Shown in pieces: positions 15,959 to 25,217 of a stretch of DNA of 64,000 nt (position 1 is the stretch's first letter; each line of letters starts with the position of its first letter). Source of the stretch: Streptomyces griseorubiginosus (GTDB lineage: Bacteria > Actinomycetota > Actinomycetes > Streptomycetales > Streptomycetaceae); NCBI RefSeq assembly GCF_001514195.1, contig NZ_KQ948743.1, positions 267,585-331,584 of the forward strand. Direction: 5' to 3'. The notes under the pieces were generated by a model. It worked only from the letters and a program-made list of their open reading frames with translations, made no database searches and had not been told where the DNA came from. The translations under genes and the position numbers were made by a program.

Positions 15959-16543
15959 TCAGCGCTCGGGGATCCGTTCCACGGGCGGCGCCGTACGGCT
16001 GTAGCGGGCTCCCTTGGTGCCGTAGTGCGCGAGGTGGAGGGTTTCGCCGTCGAGCTGGATCTCCTGCGGCGGAGGGTTGGGTACGGAGATCCGTAGGTGT
16101 GCGTAGGGGTGCCCCTCGATGAAGACGGGCTCCCTGCGCACCTTCCAGCTGTCCGCCCAACTCTGGGCCTGCTCGCGGGTCCACGGATTCTGGAGGGTGC
16201 GCGGTGCGGCCGGGTCGTGGTCGTATCCGTTGAGGTTGCGGACCAGGGCCTCGCTGTAGACGCCCTTGACCCGGAAGTTCTCCAGGTCCTCCGCGCGGAC
16301 GATCATTCTGACGTAGCGGCGGCTGTTGCCGCGGTGCCGGCCCACGGCGGGCCAGCGGCAATGTCCGGGGTCCCAGCGGACGCGCGGGAGCCACAGCAGG
16401 GTGCCCGCGCTGAAGTGCTTGGTGCCGTGCTGGACTTCGAGGCGGCCCTCGCCGTGCAGGGTCTCGCGCGCCACGTTGGCCACCAGGCACCAGCCCAGCA
16501 GTCCGTCCGGCGTCTCGTCGTCAGGGGTTTCCGTGTCCGTCAC
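15959..16543 (-). CDS. Protein of unknown function, 194 residues
   Basis: No family is recognised. The predicted soluble protein starts TDTETPDDETPDGLLGW and contains TLLWLPRVRWDPGHCRWPAVGRHRG, many Trp and Arg residues, and a C-terminal HYGTKGARYSR. There is no signal peptide or membrane helix. The start is taken as GTG 16543, with AGGA about 7 bp upstream; the frame stays open further upstream. Its end is 7 bp from the convergent GNAT stop, and its start is divergent from the glycosyltransferase gene across a short AT-rich stretch. Confidence 0.65.
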   Translation of the reverse strand: MTDTETPDDETPDGLLGWCLVANVARETLHGEGRLEVQHGTKHFSAGTLLWLPRVRWDPGHCRWPAVGRHRGNSRRYVRMIVRAEDLENFRVKGVYSEALVRNLNGYDHDPAAPRTLQNPWTREQAQSWADSWKVRREPVFIEGHPYAHLRISVPNPPPQEIQLDGETLHLAHYGTKGARYSRTAPPVERIPER

Positions 16544-16589
16544 GCCAGAATCCTGAGTCACGGAAGGCGACGCCAGCCACCCTTTTTCA

Positions 16590-16609
16590 ACGGAAACGAT
16601 CCGTTCCGT
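16590..16609. promoter_or_regulatory. Inverted repeat in AT-rich divergent promoter region
   Basis: ACGGAA and TTCCGT are spaced by 8 bp in the middle of the only AT-rich patch between the divergent genes at 15959-16543 and 16695-18368. It may be an operator for either gene; only the repeat itself is observed. Confidence 0.35.
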
Positions 16610-16694
16610 ATAGCAACTATCAAAGACCGTACAACTTCTCCCCAACAACAGGTGTCTGACGTACCGACCGCAGGTGTTTTCTTGGGGGGAAAAC

Positions 16695-18368
16695 TTGATC
16701 AAGGTAAGCGTCGTCGTGCCGATCTACAACGCCGGTCCCTATGTGGAGCGTTGTGCGCCGTCACTCGTGAACCAGAGCCTCGGCGCGGACGCGTACGAAG
16801 TCGTCTACGTCGACGACGGGTCGACGGACGACTCGGCGGAACGCCTTCGACGACTGGCCGAAGCGCATCCGCACGTCCGGGTCTTCGAGCAGGAGAACTC
16901 CGGCTGGCCGGGCAAGCCCCGCAACGTGGGGGTGGACCGGGCCCGGGGGAAGTACATCCAGTTCGTCGACCAGGACGACGAGTTGTCGTACGAGGCGCTG
17001 GAGCGGCTGTACGCACTGGCGGAGCGCAACGGTTCGGACATCGTGCTGGGCAAGGTCCACGGCACGATGGCAGGACCCAGCAATGTGTTCAAACGGACGG
17101 TCGACCGGTGCACCGCCGCCGACGCACCGCTCATCGAGAGCCTCACGCCGCACAAGATGTTCCGCCGGGACTTCCTGCGCGAGCACGCGATCCGCTTCCC
17201 GGAGGGGCGGGTCAGGCTGGAGGACCAGTTGTTCATGGCGCGCACCTACGTGCGGGCCAAAACGGTGTCGATCCTGGGCGACTATCCCTGCTACCAGTGG
17301 AACCGGCGTGAGGACGGCGGCAACAACAGCAGCCGTCGGATCACGCCCGACGACTACTACGGCCATCTCGACAAGGTCGTGGAGGCGATCAAGGAGGGCA
17401 CCGAGCCGGGCGAGCTCCAGAACCGGCTGTTGCGCCGCTCGTTCCGGGTGGAGCTGCTCCGCCCGGTCAGCGAGCCGCGGGTGCTCCAGCGGACCGGGAA
17501 GGATCTGGAGGAGTACTACACCACCGTGCGGCGGATGGCCATGACCAGCTATCCGCCGGGGGTGCGCGAGGGGCTCCCGGCGATCAGCTCGCTCCGTGCC
17601 GAACTGCTCGTCCAGGACCGGCTGGACTCGCTGATCGAGCTGGCCCGCCGCACCCAGCGCATCAAGGCGCGCGTCGAGGTGGACGACATGCGCTGGCGCA
17701 ACGGCAAGCTGGTGCTCCGGACCCGGATCGGCATGGTCAAGGCGGACGGCGAGCCGCTGACCGTCGTGGACCGGGGCGGGCGGATGCTGCTCGACCCCGA
17801 ACTCCTCGACGGCATCCCCGGGGCGGAGGACTGGGAGGTCCGCGACCCCTTCTCGCACGCCTACGGGGAACTCATCGTGCACGACACCGCCGGCAACCAC
17901 TGGTGGTACCCCGACGGAGAGTTGGCGCCCGCCCTAGAACCCCTCGGCGGCGGCCGTCAACGGGTAGTGGTGGCCGGTGAGACGATCATCGATCCCCTGA
18001 CCCTCGCCGGAGGCGACCCCCTGGACGGCGGCTCCCACCAGGTCTGGGCCGGCGGCCAGTTGCTGGGTGTGGGCCGCCGCCCCCGGCTGGCCGTGGCACC
18101 GGGCCCCACCCGCGTCTCGCTGGGCGCCATCGCCCTGGGCACCCCGCCGCGCCTCGTCTCCCCCGGCTGGGGCGGCCCCGGCGGTCAGCTGCGGCTCACC
18201 GTCGGCGGCCCCGGCCGGATCGGTCCCGCCCGCCGTGTCGTGCTGCGCACCGCCGCGGACCACCGACTGCGCCACGGCGTGCGCGAGGTACTGCGCCGCC
18301 TCCCGGACGGCATGCGCGCCAACGTCCGCGCGGCAGCACGCCGGGCGGAACGCCGGATGCTGCAGTAA
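16695..18368 (+). CDS. Family 2 glycosyltransferase with long C-terminal extension
   Basis: The 557-residue protein begins IKVSVVVPIYNAGPYVERC, the classical GT2 (GT-A fold) start. It has DDGSTDDS for nucleotide binding and FVDQDDELS as the DXD-type metal site near residue 95-105. The GT2 domain ends near residue 220; a further 330 residues follow, with a beta-rich stretch (about 330-500) and a basic C-terminus rich in Arg. Such two-part GT2 proteins in actinomycetes make wall-linked glycopolymers or capsules, but the acceptor here is unknown. TTG 16695 is preferred because GGGGGG lies about 8 bp before it; GTG 16674 is an alternative. Confidence 0.83.
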   Translation: MIKVSVVVPIYNAGPYVERCAPSLVNQSLGADAYEVVYVDDGSTDDSAERLRRLAEAHPHVRVFEQENSGWPGKPRNVGVDRARGKYIQFVDQDDELSYEALERLYALAERNGSDIVLGKVHGTMAGPSNVFKRTVDRCTAADAPLIESLTPHKMFRRDFLREHAIRFPEGRVRLEDQLFMARTYVRAKTVSILGDYPCYQWNRREDGGNNSSRRITPDDYYGHLDKVVEAIKEGTEPGELQNRLLRRSFRVELLRPVSEPRVLQRTGKDLEEYYTTVRRMAMTSYPPGVREGLPAISSLRAELLVQDRLDSLIELARRTQRIKARVEVDDMRWRNGKLVLRTRIGMVKADGEPLTVVDRGGRMLLDPELLDGIPGAEDWEVRDPFSHAYGELIVHDTAGNHWWYPDGELAPALEPLGGGRQRVVVAGETIIDPLTLAGGDPLDGGSHQVWAGGQLLGVGRRPRLAVAPGPTRVSLGAIALGTPPRLVSPGWGGPGGQLRLTVGGPGRIGPARRVVLRTAADHRLRHGVREVLRRLPDGMRANVRAAARRAERRMLQ

Positions 18369-18436
18369 CCGTGACCGAGGGGGGACGACGGGGCGTGCGC
18401 GGTCCTGCCCGCTGACGTTCCCGGCGACCGCGCGAG

Positions 18437-18465
18437 GGCCCCGACCGGACGGACCGGTCGGGGCC
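18437..18465. terminator. Bidirectional terminator
   Basis: Arms GGCCCCGACCGG and CCGGTCGGGGCC form a perfect 12-bp stem over a 5-nt loop. It lies between the convergent glycosyltransferase and GH29 genes. Confidence 0.8.
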
Positions 18466-18499
18466 TTCGGCCACTCATGAGCTGAACGCACCGGGACGG

Positions 18500-20563
18500 T
18501 CAGGAGACGGGCTGGAACGTCCACAGCAGGTTGGTGCTGGTCACCCAGGTCCACTGCTTGGTCACGGACCCGGAGGGGACCTGTCCGCCGCCGTCGAGGA
18601 CGAGTCCGGTGGCGCGGTTGGCGATCGAGAACTGCCCCTTGCCCCGGTCGGTGATCTGCCACTGCTGGTTGGGGCTGCCGTTCCAGGCCGCCTGCCGGGC
18701 GGGGTCTCCGGCATTGGTCGTGCCCCAGCCGTCGGCGACCATGCCGTTGGTGCGGTTGACCAGCCGGTAGTAGCCGGTTCCGAGATCGACGGCCTGCCAC
18801 TGGAGGTTGGTGCTGTCGACCGGCGTCCACTGCTTGAGGTTCGAGCCGCTCGCGACATTGCCGCCGCTGTCCAGGGCCAGCCCGTCCGTGACGTTGATGA
18901 GCCGGAAGTACGAGGACGGGTTGAACGTGACCTTCAGCGAGACGATGGCGTCGTTGTTGCCGGTCACCCGCAGGTCGGAGTTGTCCGAGGTGAAGGTCCA
19001 GGCCGTGCCGGTGAAGTTGTCGCCGGAGTAACCGATCACCTGGTAGCCCTGGGGCACCCTGAGCGAGGAGATGGACGAGGACCCCACCCCCTCCGCCGAC
19101 AGCTGGGAGGAGGTGTAGCTGCCCAGCGTCAGAGCGGCGCTCCCCGCGGCGTAGTTCACGTCCTGGAACACCGTCACCCCGGATCCGGCCGCGGCCGTGG
19201 GGAGACCGCTGACCTCGACGCACACCACGGAGTCACTGGCGTCCGGGGCGGTGGTCGGCACGGTGACGTTGATCTGGCCGCCGCTGACGGTGTAACTGAG
19301 CGAGGCCGAGGGGTTGTTCATCAGGTAGACGCGGCTGACCGTGTTGGTGAGCGCCGGTATCTGCAGCACACCGTTGGTGGGCCAGGTGAAGACGTGGGCG
19401 AACAGCTTGCCGTTCTTCTTGGTGGCCCTCCCCCAGCCGGGGTCGCTGGAGTAGGGGCTGGCCAGGGCGCCGTGCACGCTGTCGCCGTACGTCGCCATCC
19501 ACGAGGCCAGGCCCTGGAGAATGGTCACGGATCCGGCCGTGACCGAACCGTCGCCCTTGGGGCCGATGTTCAGCAGGAAGTTGCCGTCCCGCGAGACACA
19601 GGTGACCAGCTCCTGCACGAAGGTCTTGACGGGCTGGTAGGAGTTCTCCCGGCCCGCGTTGTAGCCCCAGGCGCCGTTCATGGTGTCGCAGCGCTCCCAC
19701 TGGCGGTCCAGGGGCGCGCTCGGGACTCCGAACTCCGTGACCGTGTAGTCGCCCAGACCGAGGTCGCGCTTGACCCGTTCGTTGACGACCAGGGTGGGCT
19801 TGCGGGCGATCAGCCAGTTGTAGAGGTCGATGCCGTCGGACTTGAGCCACCAGTCCTGGAGGGTGGGACTCGCGGGCTCGCCGAACCAGTCGCCGTCGAA
19901 CCACAGGAGCGCCGGGTCGTAGCGGTCCAGCAGTTCTTGCAGCTGGGCCTTCATGTCCGCGATGTACGCGGTGCGGGCCGCCATGGAGGTCATCGTGGTG
20001 ACGCCGCCGCTGCGGATGGTCTGGGAGGGGTGGTTCCAGTCCAGGATCGAGTAGTAGAGCCCGAACTTGACGCCTCGCGCCTCGCACTCCTTCTTGAGCG
20101 ACGCCAGCAGGTCGCCCTGGACACCGGCGTAGTCGTGCATGTTGTAGAGCTTGGTGCCGGTGGTGTCGGTGAAGCTGGGGACGTTGCTGTCCCACATGGC
20201 GAAGCCCTCGTGGTGCTTGGCGGTGATCACCAGGTACTTCATGCCGGCGTCGGCCGCGAGCTGGGCGATGTTCGCCGCGTTGAAGGCGGTGGGGTTGAAG
20301 TGGGCGGACACCTGGGTCTGGTAGTTGGGCTTGGACCAGCCCTCGGTGGCGAACGCCCACTCGCCGTGGCCGAGGTACGAGTAGGACCCGAAGTGGATGA
20401 ACATCCCGAACCGGGCCTGGTACCACCAGTCCATCTTGGAGGGGACGGTGTAGGCCTCGGCGGTCGCAGGAAGAAGGACTTGCGGCAGCCCGAAGGCCAC
20501 GACGCCTCCGGCGAGCGCGGCAGCCTTGATCAGGGATCGTCTGCTCAGGGGGGCGGAGGACAT
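18500..20563 (-). CDS. Secreted GH29 alpha-L-fucosidase with crystallin-like and ricin lectin domains
   Basis: This 687-residue protein has a Tat signal (SRRSLIKAAALAGG) and a GH29 catalytic domain (about residues 40-390). Motifs are FGMFIHFGSYS, YLVITAKHHEGFAMWD, LLWFDGDWFG with predicted nucleophile Asp223, and FLLNIGPKGDG. After a linker beta-domain there is a beta/gamma-crystallin-like module (about 465-550) and a ricin-type trefoil (about 555-687) with repeated Q-x-W motifs (LQWQ, QQWQ). It should release L-fucose from plant or mucin-type glycans while the lectin binds the polymer. ATG 20563 has AGGAG upstream and starts the signal peptide. A well-formed promoter lies upstream, flanked by an inverted repeat. 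Confidence 0.9.
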   Translation of the reverse strand: MSSAPLSRRSLIKAAALAGGVVAFGLPQVLLPATAEAYTVPSKMDWWYQARFGMFIHFGSYSYLGHGEWAFATEGWSKPNYQTQVSAHFNPTAFNAANIAQLAADAGMKYLVITAKHHEGFAMWDSNVPSFTDTTGTKLYNMHDYAGVQGDLLASLKKECEARGVKFGLYYSILDWNHPSQTIRSGGVTTMTSMAARTAYIADMKAQLQELLDRYDPALLWFDGDWFGEPASPTLQDWWLKSDGIDLYNWLIARKPTLVVNERVKRDLGLGDYTVTEFGVPSAPLDRQWERCDTMNGAWGYNAGRENSYQPVKTFVQELVTCVSRDGNFLLNIGPKGDGSVTAGSVTILQGLASWMATYGDSVHGALASPYSSDPGWGRATKKNGKLFAHVFTWPTNGVLQIPALTNTVSRVYLMNNPSASLSYTVSGGQINVTVPTTAPDASDSVVCVEVSGLPTAAAGSGVTVFQDVNYAAGSAALTLGSYTSSQLSAEGVGSSSISSLRVPQGYQVIGYSGDNFTGTAWTFTSDNSDLRVTGNNDAIVSLKVTFNPSSYFRLINVTDGLALDSGGNVASGSNLKQWTPVDSTNLQWQAVDLGTGYYRLVNRTNGMVADGWGTTNAGDPARQAAWNGSPNQQWQITDRGKGQFSIANRATGLVLDGGGQVPSGSVTKQWTWVTSTNLLWTFQPVS

Positions 20564-20617
20564 GGTGCGGCTCCTGGATCCTGGGGGGGTGCGCCGGATG
20601 GCACGGGGCGCGACATC

Positions 20618-20683
20618 GGATGAATTTATAGACGCTGCCCACGGGGACGTCCAGAGGGGGCGCAACAACTCGTCAATTCATCC
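20618..20683 (-). promoter_or_regulatory. GH29 promoter flanked by inverted-repeat arms
   Basis: Read on the minus strand, TGGACG (20648-20653) and TATAAA (20625-20630) are 17 bp apart and should be the -35 and -10 boxes. GGATGAATT (20618-20626) overlaps the -10 region, and its exact inverse AATTCATCC (20675-20683) lies upstream of the -35, centres 57 bp apart. The layout suggests a repressor binding both arms. The rest of the intergenic DNA to 20935 shows no gene. Confidence 0.55.
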
Positions 20684-20935
20684 TGTTCGGAGTCCATTTG
20701 CGACGGAGAGCATTCCAGCTACCGGTCCGGGATCACCGTTCGAGCCTCGCAATTGCTCGGATCAATAGTCCCTCTCGGGCGCCCATCCAGGTGCTCGACG
20801 ATCGCGTCCGCCCCAGCGCTCATCCCGGCGCTGTCGGGTGGGTTGGAAGACTCCGACGGCGCCAGAAGATCGCGTCCACGGCCGCCCCGCTCACCAGGCG
20901 CCTGTTCCCTTGAGGTGCGGACGGGCGTCGGCAGC

Positions 20936-21730
20936 TCACGAAGAACGGGACCTGGTGTTCGTCCGGGTCAGGTACGCGTCGAGCAGGGCGTAGGTGGCGT
21001 CCGGTCGTTCGATGTGCGGGAGGTGGCCGGCTTCGGGGATGGTCTCCAGCCGGCCGTCGGCGAAGGCGTCGGCGTACGCCGCGCCGTACGCGGGGGTGAC
21101 GACGCGGTCGCTCTCGCCCCAGAGCAGAAGAGCGGGCACCTCGATACGCCCGAGTCTCGGCAGCAGCTCGGGGTCGTGCATGTAGGGGTCGCCGGCCAGG
21201 ACGCGCATGGTGGCCATGTTGGCCTGCCTGCGGGCGAGTTCCTCCGACCCGAGGGCGGCCGGGTCGACGTGGTAACGGTCCGGGTCGTGCCAGGAGTGCT
21301 CCGCGATGCCGCGAGCGTCGAGGGCGAAGATGTCGGTGATCGGTTCCGGGTCCACCCGGACGCCGACCGCGTCGATGAGGACGAGGCCGGAGATGGTTCC
21401 GGCCTCGTCCCGCGCGGCCATGTCGGCGGCGATCCAGCCTCCGAGGGAGGAGCCCACGACGACGACGTCACGCAGCTCGCGTTCCCGGAGGGTGTGAAGG
21501 TAGGCGAGGGCCAGGTCGCCCACGCCGGTGAGCCACTCGGGGCGCGGGGTGCCGTCCCAGCCGGGGTGCACGGGCGTGAGTGTATGGGCGGCGCGCGCGA
21601 GGTGCCGGGCGAGAGCGGTGACGGTGGCGGGACCTCCGCCGCCGTGCAGGACCAGTACGGGTCTGCCGGTTCCGGCCTCGGAGAGGGTGAGGGACAGGTC
21701 GGCATACGTGGGTGCGGTGTCTGAAGGCAT
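20936..21730 (-). CDS. Alpha/beta-hydrolase
   Basis: This 264-residue soluble hydrolase has the nucleophile elbow VVGSSLGG (Ser95), an HGGGGP oxyanion loop near residue 30, acid Asp in LLLWGESDRVVTP and catalytic His in EAGHLPHIERPD. It has no signal peptide. It belongs to the large epoxide-hydrolase/C-C-bond hydrolase/haloperoxidase superfamily group; the substrate is unknown. It is divergent from a MarR regulator across a 61-bp AT-rich intergenic region, which makes it that regulator's likely target. Confidence 0.85.
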   Translation of the reverse strand: MPSDTAPTYADLSLTLSEAGTGRPVLVLHGGGGPATVTALARHLARAAHTLTPVHPGWDGTPRPEWLTGVGDLALAYLHTLRERELRDVVVVGSSLGGWIAADMAARDEAGTISGLVLIDAVGVRVDPEPITDIFALDARGIAEHSWHDPDRYHVDPAALGSEELARRQANMATMRVLAGDPYMHDPELLPRLGRIEVPALLLWGESDRVVTPAYGAAYADAFADGRLETIPEAGHLPHIERPDATYALLDAYLTRTNTRSRSS

Positions 21731-21759
21731 GCCCGCACTCTAACTAAACATCTTTATAT

Positions 21760-21769
21760 AAGCTAGCTT
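21760..21769. promoter_or_regulatory. Candidate MarR operator
   Basis: AAGCTAGCTT is a perfect 10-bp palindrome inside an unusually AT-rich 30-bp stretch (with CTTTATATAAG beside it) between the divergent hydrolase and MarR genes. A site here could control both. Confidence 0.5.
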
Positions 21770-21791
21770 GGTCATGCCGTAGACTTGCCGC

Positions 21792-22214
21792 ATGCACGGT
21801 GAGCTGCAAGAACTCGGCAGGGCGGTCAAGCAGGTCCAGTACCGCCAGCACAGGGCCCTCGACAGCGCCCTCGCGGCCGTCGGCACGACTCTGGCCCAGT
21901 GGGACGCGTTGCGCGCGATCAGCCGCTCCCCCGGAGCGTCCGCTCGCGAACTGGCCACGGCGACGTTCCAGACCGAGCAGGCCTTCGGAACTCTCGCGGG
22001 GCGCCTCACGGCCCAGGGTCTCGTGGAGCGCCGACCGGGACACGGCCGCCGCATCGAGCACCATCTGACGGGCGCCGGCGCAGACGTCCTGGCAGCCGGC
22101 CACAAGGTCGCCGACGCGGTGCTCGCCGAGTGCTTCGCACCCCTGCCCGCCGCCGAGCGCGCGACGCTGCTCGATCTACTACGGCGCCTCACCACGCACA
22201 ACGACACCCGCTGA
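21792..22214 (+). CDS. MarR-family transcriptional regulator
   Basis: This 140-residue winged-helix protein has TTLAQWDALRAISRSPGASA as the first helices, the recognition region ATFQTEQAFGTLAGRLTAQG and the wing VERRPGHGRRIEHHLT, followed by a dimerisation helix. MarR proteins usually repress a divergent gene and let go on binding a small ligand; here the divergent gene encodes an alpha/beta-hydrolase. Confidence 0.87.
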   Translation: MHGELQELGRAVKQVQYRQHRALDSALAAVGTTLAQWDALRAISRSPGASARELATATFQTEQAFGTLAGRLTAQGLVERRPGHGRRIEHHLTGAGADVLAAGHKVADAVLAECFAPLPAAERATLLDLLRRLTTHNDTR

Positions 22215-22351
22215 CGCCGGTCGCAGGCGTGCTGTCGCTCCCGCAAAAAAATCATGATCTCGCCGGATCGATTCCCGGAAATGTGTGGGCCTCCATTGCC
22301 GAATCGGGGGTAATCGAACACCAAGAGCAGTACCCGCTACAGGAGGTCGTG

Positions 22352-22507
22352 ATGATCGCCCTTGGTGTAATCCTTCTGATCGTCGGTTTTCTTACCGGCG
22401 TCTCGATCCTGTGGACCATCGGAATCATCCTTCTGGTGATCGGCGCCGTCTTGTGGATCATGGGATCCGCAGGTCACGCGGTTGCCGGTCGACGACACTA
22501 TTGGTGA
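22352..22507 (+). CDS. Small hydrophobic protein, DUF6131-like
   Basis: This 51-residue protein is nearly all membrane: two adjacent hydrophobic stretches (MIALGVILLIVGFLTG and ILWTIGIILLVIGAVLWIMG) and a short soluble tail ending AGRRHYW. A full AGGAGG site lies 5 bp before ATG 22352, which makes translation very likely. Small proteins of this type are common in actinomycetes and have no assigned role. A strong terminator follows at once. Confidence 0.8.
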   Translation: MIALGVILLIVGFLTGVSILWTIGIILLVIGAVLWIMGSAGHAVAGRRHYW

Positions 22508-22554
22508 CGTCGCCCTTGCGCACGCCCCCCGCGACACGCAGAACCCGCACAACC

Positions 22555-22591
22555 CACGAGGGCGGGCCGGAATGCCCGGCCCGCCCTCGTG
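22555..22591. terminator. Bidirectional terminator, 16-bp perfect stem
   Basis: CACGAGGGCGGGCCGG pairs perfectly with CCGGCCCGCCCTCGTG around a 5-nt loop, between the convergent small membrane-protein gene and the beta-helix gene. Confidence 0.88.
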
Positions 22592-22607
22592 ACGTGTCAG
22601 TAATCGA

Positions 22608-25088
22608 TCAGGGAAGTTTGATCAGCGTGTAGTCGTCGCAGTAGCCGGCGGCCGATCCCGTGTTCTTGTAGCAGTACATGCCGGCGGAGGTCGTCGTGGC
22701 GCCCGTCGTGAAGAAGATCGGCTGCTGGGCGTACGACGTGGTCGAGGTGCGGAGATACGTCTCGGTGCCGCCGAAGCTCTTCACGCCCACCGCGACCTCC
22801 TCACCGGCCGTGGCCACCTTGGCCCACGCGGCGAGCAGATAGGTGTTGCTCGCGGTCAGACCGCTCACCGTCTGGATCGCCCCGCTCGCACTGGCCGCCG
22901 TCTGGAGGGCGTAGGTGCCGGTGCGGGCGTTGGTGGCGGCCACGCTCGACGCCGTGCTGGTGCTCTGGCCCCACGGGGTCAGCGCACCGGTCTCGAAGCC
23001 GGGGTTCGTGATCGCGTTGGTCGCCGAGGTCAGCGGCTCCACCGCGAGGTCGTCGCAGTAGCCCGCGCCGCTGCCACCGGAGTTCTTCCAGCAGTAGACG
23101 GTCGCCGAGGTGCTCGACGAGCCGGTGGTGAAGAGGACCGCGGCCTGGGTGTACGACGTCGTGGCGACGTTGGTGTACGTCTCGGTGCCGCCGAAGTCCT
23201 TCACTCCGATCGCGAGGGTCTCCCCCGCGTTGGCCACCTTGCCCCACCCCGTGAGCAGATAGGTCGTGTTGGGGCTGAGTCCGGTCAGTGCCTGGTTGGC
23301 GCCGCTGCCGCTCGCCGCCGTGGTCAGCGCGTAGGTCCCGGTGCGGGCGCCCGAGGACGTGACCGACGAGGAAGCGCCGCTGGCCTGCGTCCAGGGGCTC
23401 AACGCGCCTGACTCGAAGCCGGCGTTGGAGAGCAGGTTGCCGCCGGTGCCGTTGTAGGCGCCGATGTTGGGGGCGGCGGTGGCGGAGACCGTGTTGCCGA
23501 AGGCGTCCTTGCCGCCGTTGGAGCCGATGACCGCGCCTGCCCGGATCACGGGCGAGGACGGGTGCACCTGGTAGGCGTTCGTGCCGGTGTAGGACGAGGA
23601 GCCGTTGGTGTTGCCGGGGTTGCGGAACTGCGGGTCGGCGGTGACCTTCGCGGAGTCGGCGGGCTCCGAGGACGGGTGGTTGCCGTAGAAGAGGTTGTTC
23701 GAGTAGACGGACGAGCCGGTGGTGGAGAAGTAGCCGCCGGTGCCGTAGTTGAAGACCGCGTTGTTCTTGAAGGAGAGCGCGCCGGAGATGCTGGAGCCCG
23801 CCCGCGAGTACAGGATCGGGGTGTTCAGGCCGCTCTTGTTGACGTAGATGCTGTTGTTGTAGATGAGCGGGACCGCCGCCGAGCTGCCGCTCTGGTTGGG
23901 GACGCCGCCGACGAAGTGGAAGACGCCGGTGCCGTGGGTGGGGGTGCCCGAGGTGGGGCAGCCCGCGTTGGAGCCGTCGTTCTCGCTGATGTTGTAGCGG
24001 ATCACCGTGCCGTCGCTGGGGACGGTCGAGGTGGGCTCGTTGGCGATGCTGAACGGCGGCATGACCAGCATGAAGCCGCCGAGGTTCTGGTGGCTGTAGT
24101 TGTACTGGAACGTGGTGTTGTGGTTGCCCCAGTCCACGTCGTAGCCGGTGCCGTCGGCGCCGTTGACGTGGCAGTAGACCTCGTTGTTCTGGACCACGGT
24201 GTTGGAGCTGCCGGACATCCAGATGCCGGCCGAGGCGCCGTTGCAGTACTGGCCGGAGGGCGGGCAGGTGTTCTTCGCGCCGCCGTAGCCCGCCTTGTTG
24301 CCGTCGATGAGGGCGCCGTCGTTCTTGACCACGAGGATGTCGTCCGCGCCGTCGTAGGTCATCGTGTTGCCGCGGATGACGGTTCCGGTGGTCAGGCCGG
24401 TGCCCTGGCCGTCCCCGTCCGGGGTGACGGCGACGGCGATGCGGTCGACGTGGTCGAAGGTGTTGTTCTCGACCACCACGTCGTCCCAGGTGGAGACGGG
24501 TGTGGTGTGGTCGGTCTGGACGCCCACGCCGGCGTTGGTGGCGTACCAGCCGCCCGGCCAGCCGCTGATGTTGTGGATGTACATGTCGTGCACCCGGATG
24601 TGGTGCAGGACGCCGCCCGAGCTGTTCTCGGCGAGCACACCGGAGCGGTAGGCGGGCGAGGACGCCGAGTTGACCAGCTCCAGGCCGCCTATCTCCCAGT
24701 ACTGCTGGTTGAGCAGGCGGATGACGGGACCGGTGGCGCCGTTCGCGTTGATGACGGGCTTGGCGCCGCTGCCGTAGGAGCCCATGGTGATCGGGCTGCC
24801 CGAGGCGCCGGAGCCGCCTGGGGTGAGCTGGCCCGTGCAGGTGGTTCCGGCGGCGAAGAGGATGCTGTCGCCCGCGCCGAACGTGGTGCTGTTGACGCTG
24901 GCGACGGAGTTCCAGGGGCTGGCCTGGGTTCCGCTGCCGTTGGTGGAGGCCGAGCAGTTCACGTAGTAGGTGGTACCGGCCGCCAGTGCCGCGTGGGCCG
25001 GGACCAGGAGTGCTCCCGCCAGCATGGCGAAGAGGGCCAGAACGCGGGATGCCCGGCGGGCCGGACGCGCTGTTCTGCGACGCTTCAT
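22608..25088 (-). CDS. Secreted right-handed beta-helix protein with twin C-terminal domains
   Basis: This 826-residue secreted protein has a signal peptide ending near residue 37 (HAALAAG). A parallel beta-helix (about 40-550) follows, with ladder-like repeats of short strands and stacked Asn/Gly residues as in pectate lyases and related polysaccharide lyases or hydrolases. The C-terminal 275 residues are two similar copies of about 135 residues (near 554-690 and 692-826), each with NPGFE(T/S)GAL(T/S)PW...TYAL and a closing C-x4-11-GYCDD. They resemble CBM4/9/22-type binding domains. The substrate is probably pectin-like or another acidic polymer. ATG 25088 has AAGGAG upstream. The catalytic residues could not be fixed. 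Confidence 0.78.
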   Translation of the reverse strand: MKRRRTARPARRASRVLALFAMLAGALLVPAHAALAAGTTYYVNCSASTNGSGTQASPWNSVASVNSTTFGAGDSILFAAGTTCTGQLTPGGSGASGSPITMGSYGSGAKPVINANGATGPVIRLLNQQYWEIGGLELVNSASSPAYRSGVLAENSSGGVLHHIRVHDMYIHNISGWPGGWYATNAGVGVQTDHTTPVSTWDDVVVENNTFDHVDRIAVAVTPDGDGQGTGLTTGTVIRGNTMTYDGADDILVVKNDGALIDGNKAGYGGAKNTCPPSGQYCNGASAGIWMSGSSNTVVQNNEVYCHVNGADGTGYDVDWGNHNTTFQYNYSHQNLGGFMLVMPPFSIANEPTSTVPSDGTVIRYNISENDGSNAGCPTSGTPTHGTGVFHFVGGVPNQSGSSAAVPLIYNNSIYVNKSGLNTPILYSRAGSSISGALSFKNNAVFNYGTGGYFSTTGSSVYSNNLFYGNHPSSEPADSAKVTADPQFRNPGNTNGSSSYTGTNAYQVHPSSPVIRAGAVIGSNGGKDAFGNTVSATAAPNIGAYNGTGGNLLSNAGFESGALSPWTQASGASSSVTSSGARTGTYALTTAASGSGANQALTGLSPNTTYLLTGWGKVANAGETLAIGVKDFGGTETYTNVATTSYTQAAVLFTTGSSSTSATVYCWKNSGGSGAGYCDDLAVEPLTSATNAITNPGFETGALTPWGQSTSTASSVAATNARTGTYALQTAASASGAIQTVSGLTASNTYLLAAWAKVATAGEEVAVGVKSFGGTETYLRTSTTSYAQQPIFFTTGATTTSAGMYCYKNTGSAAGYCDDYTLIKLP

Positions 25089-25217
25089 CGCATCGCTCCT
25101 TACTGGGTGATCGAGTCCTCCGTGCCGCGGATCGGGACACGGGGCTTCCTGCGCCGGGCGCGCGGCTCAAGCGGCATGGCGCCCGGGATCCTTGGCCGCC
25201 GTACGGCGGCGCCTGGG

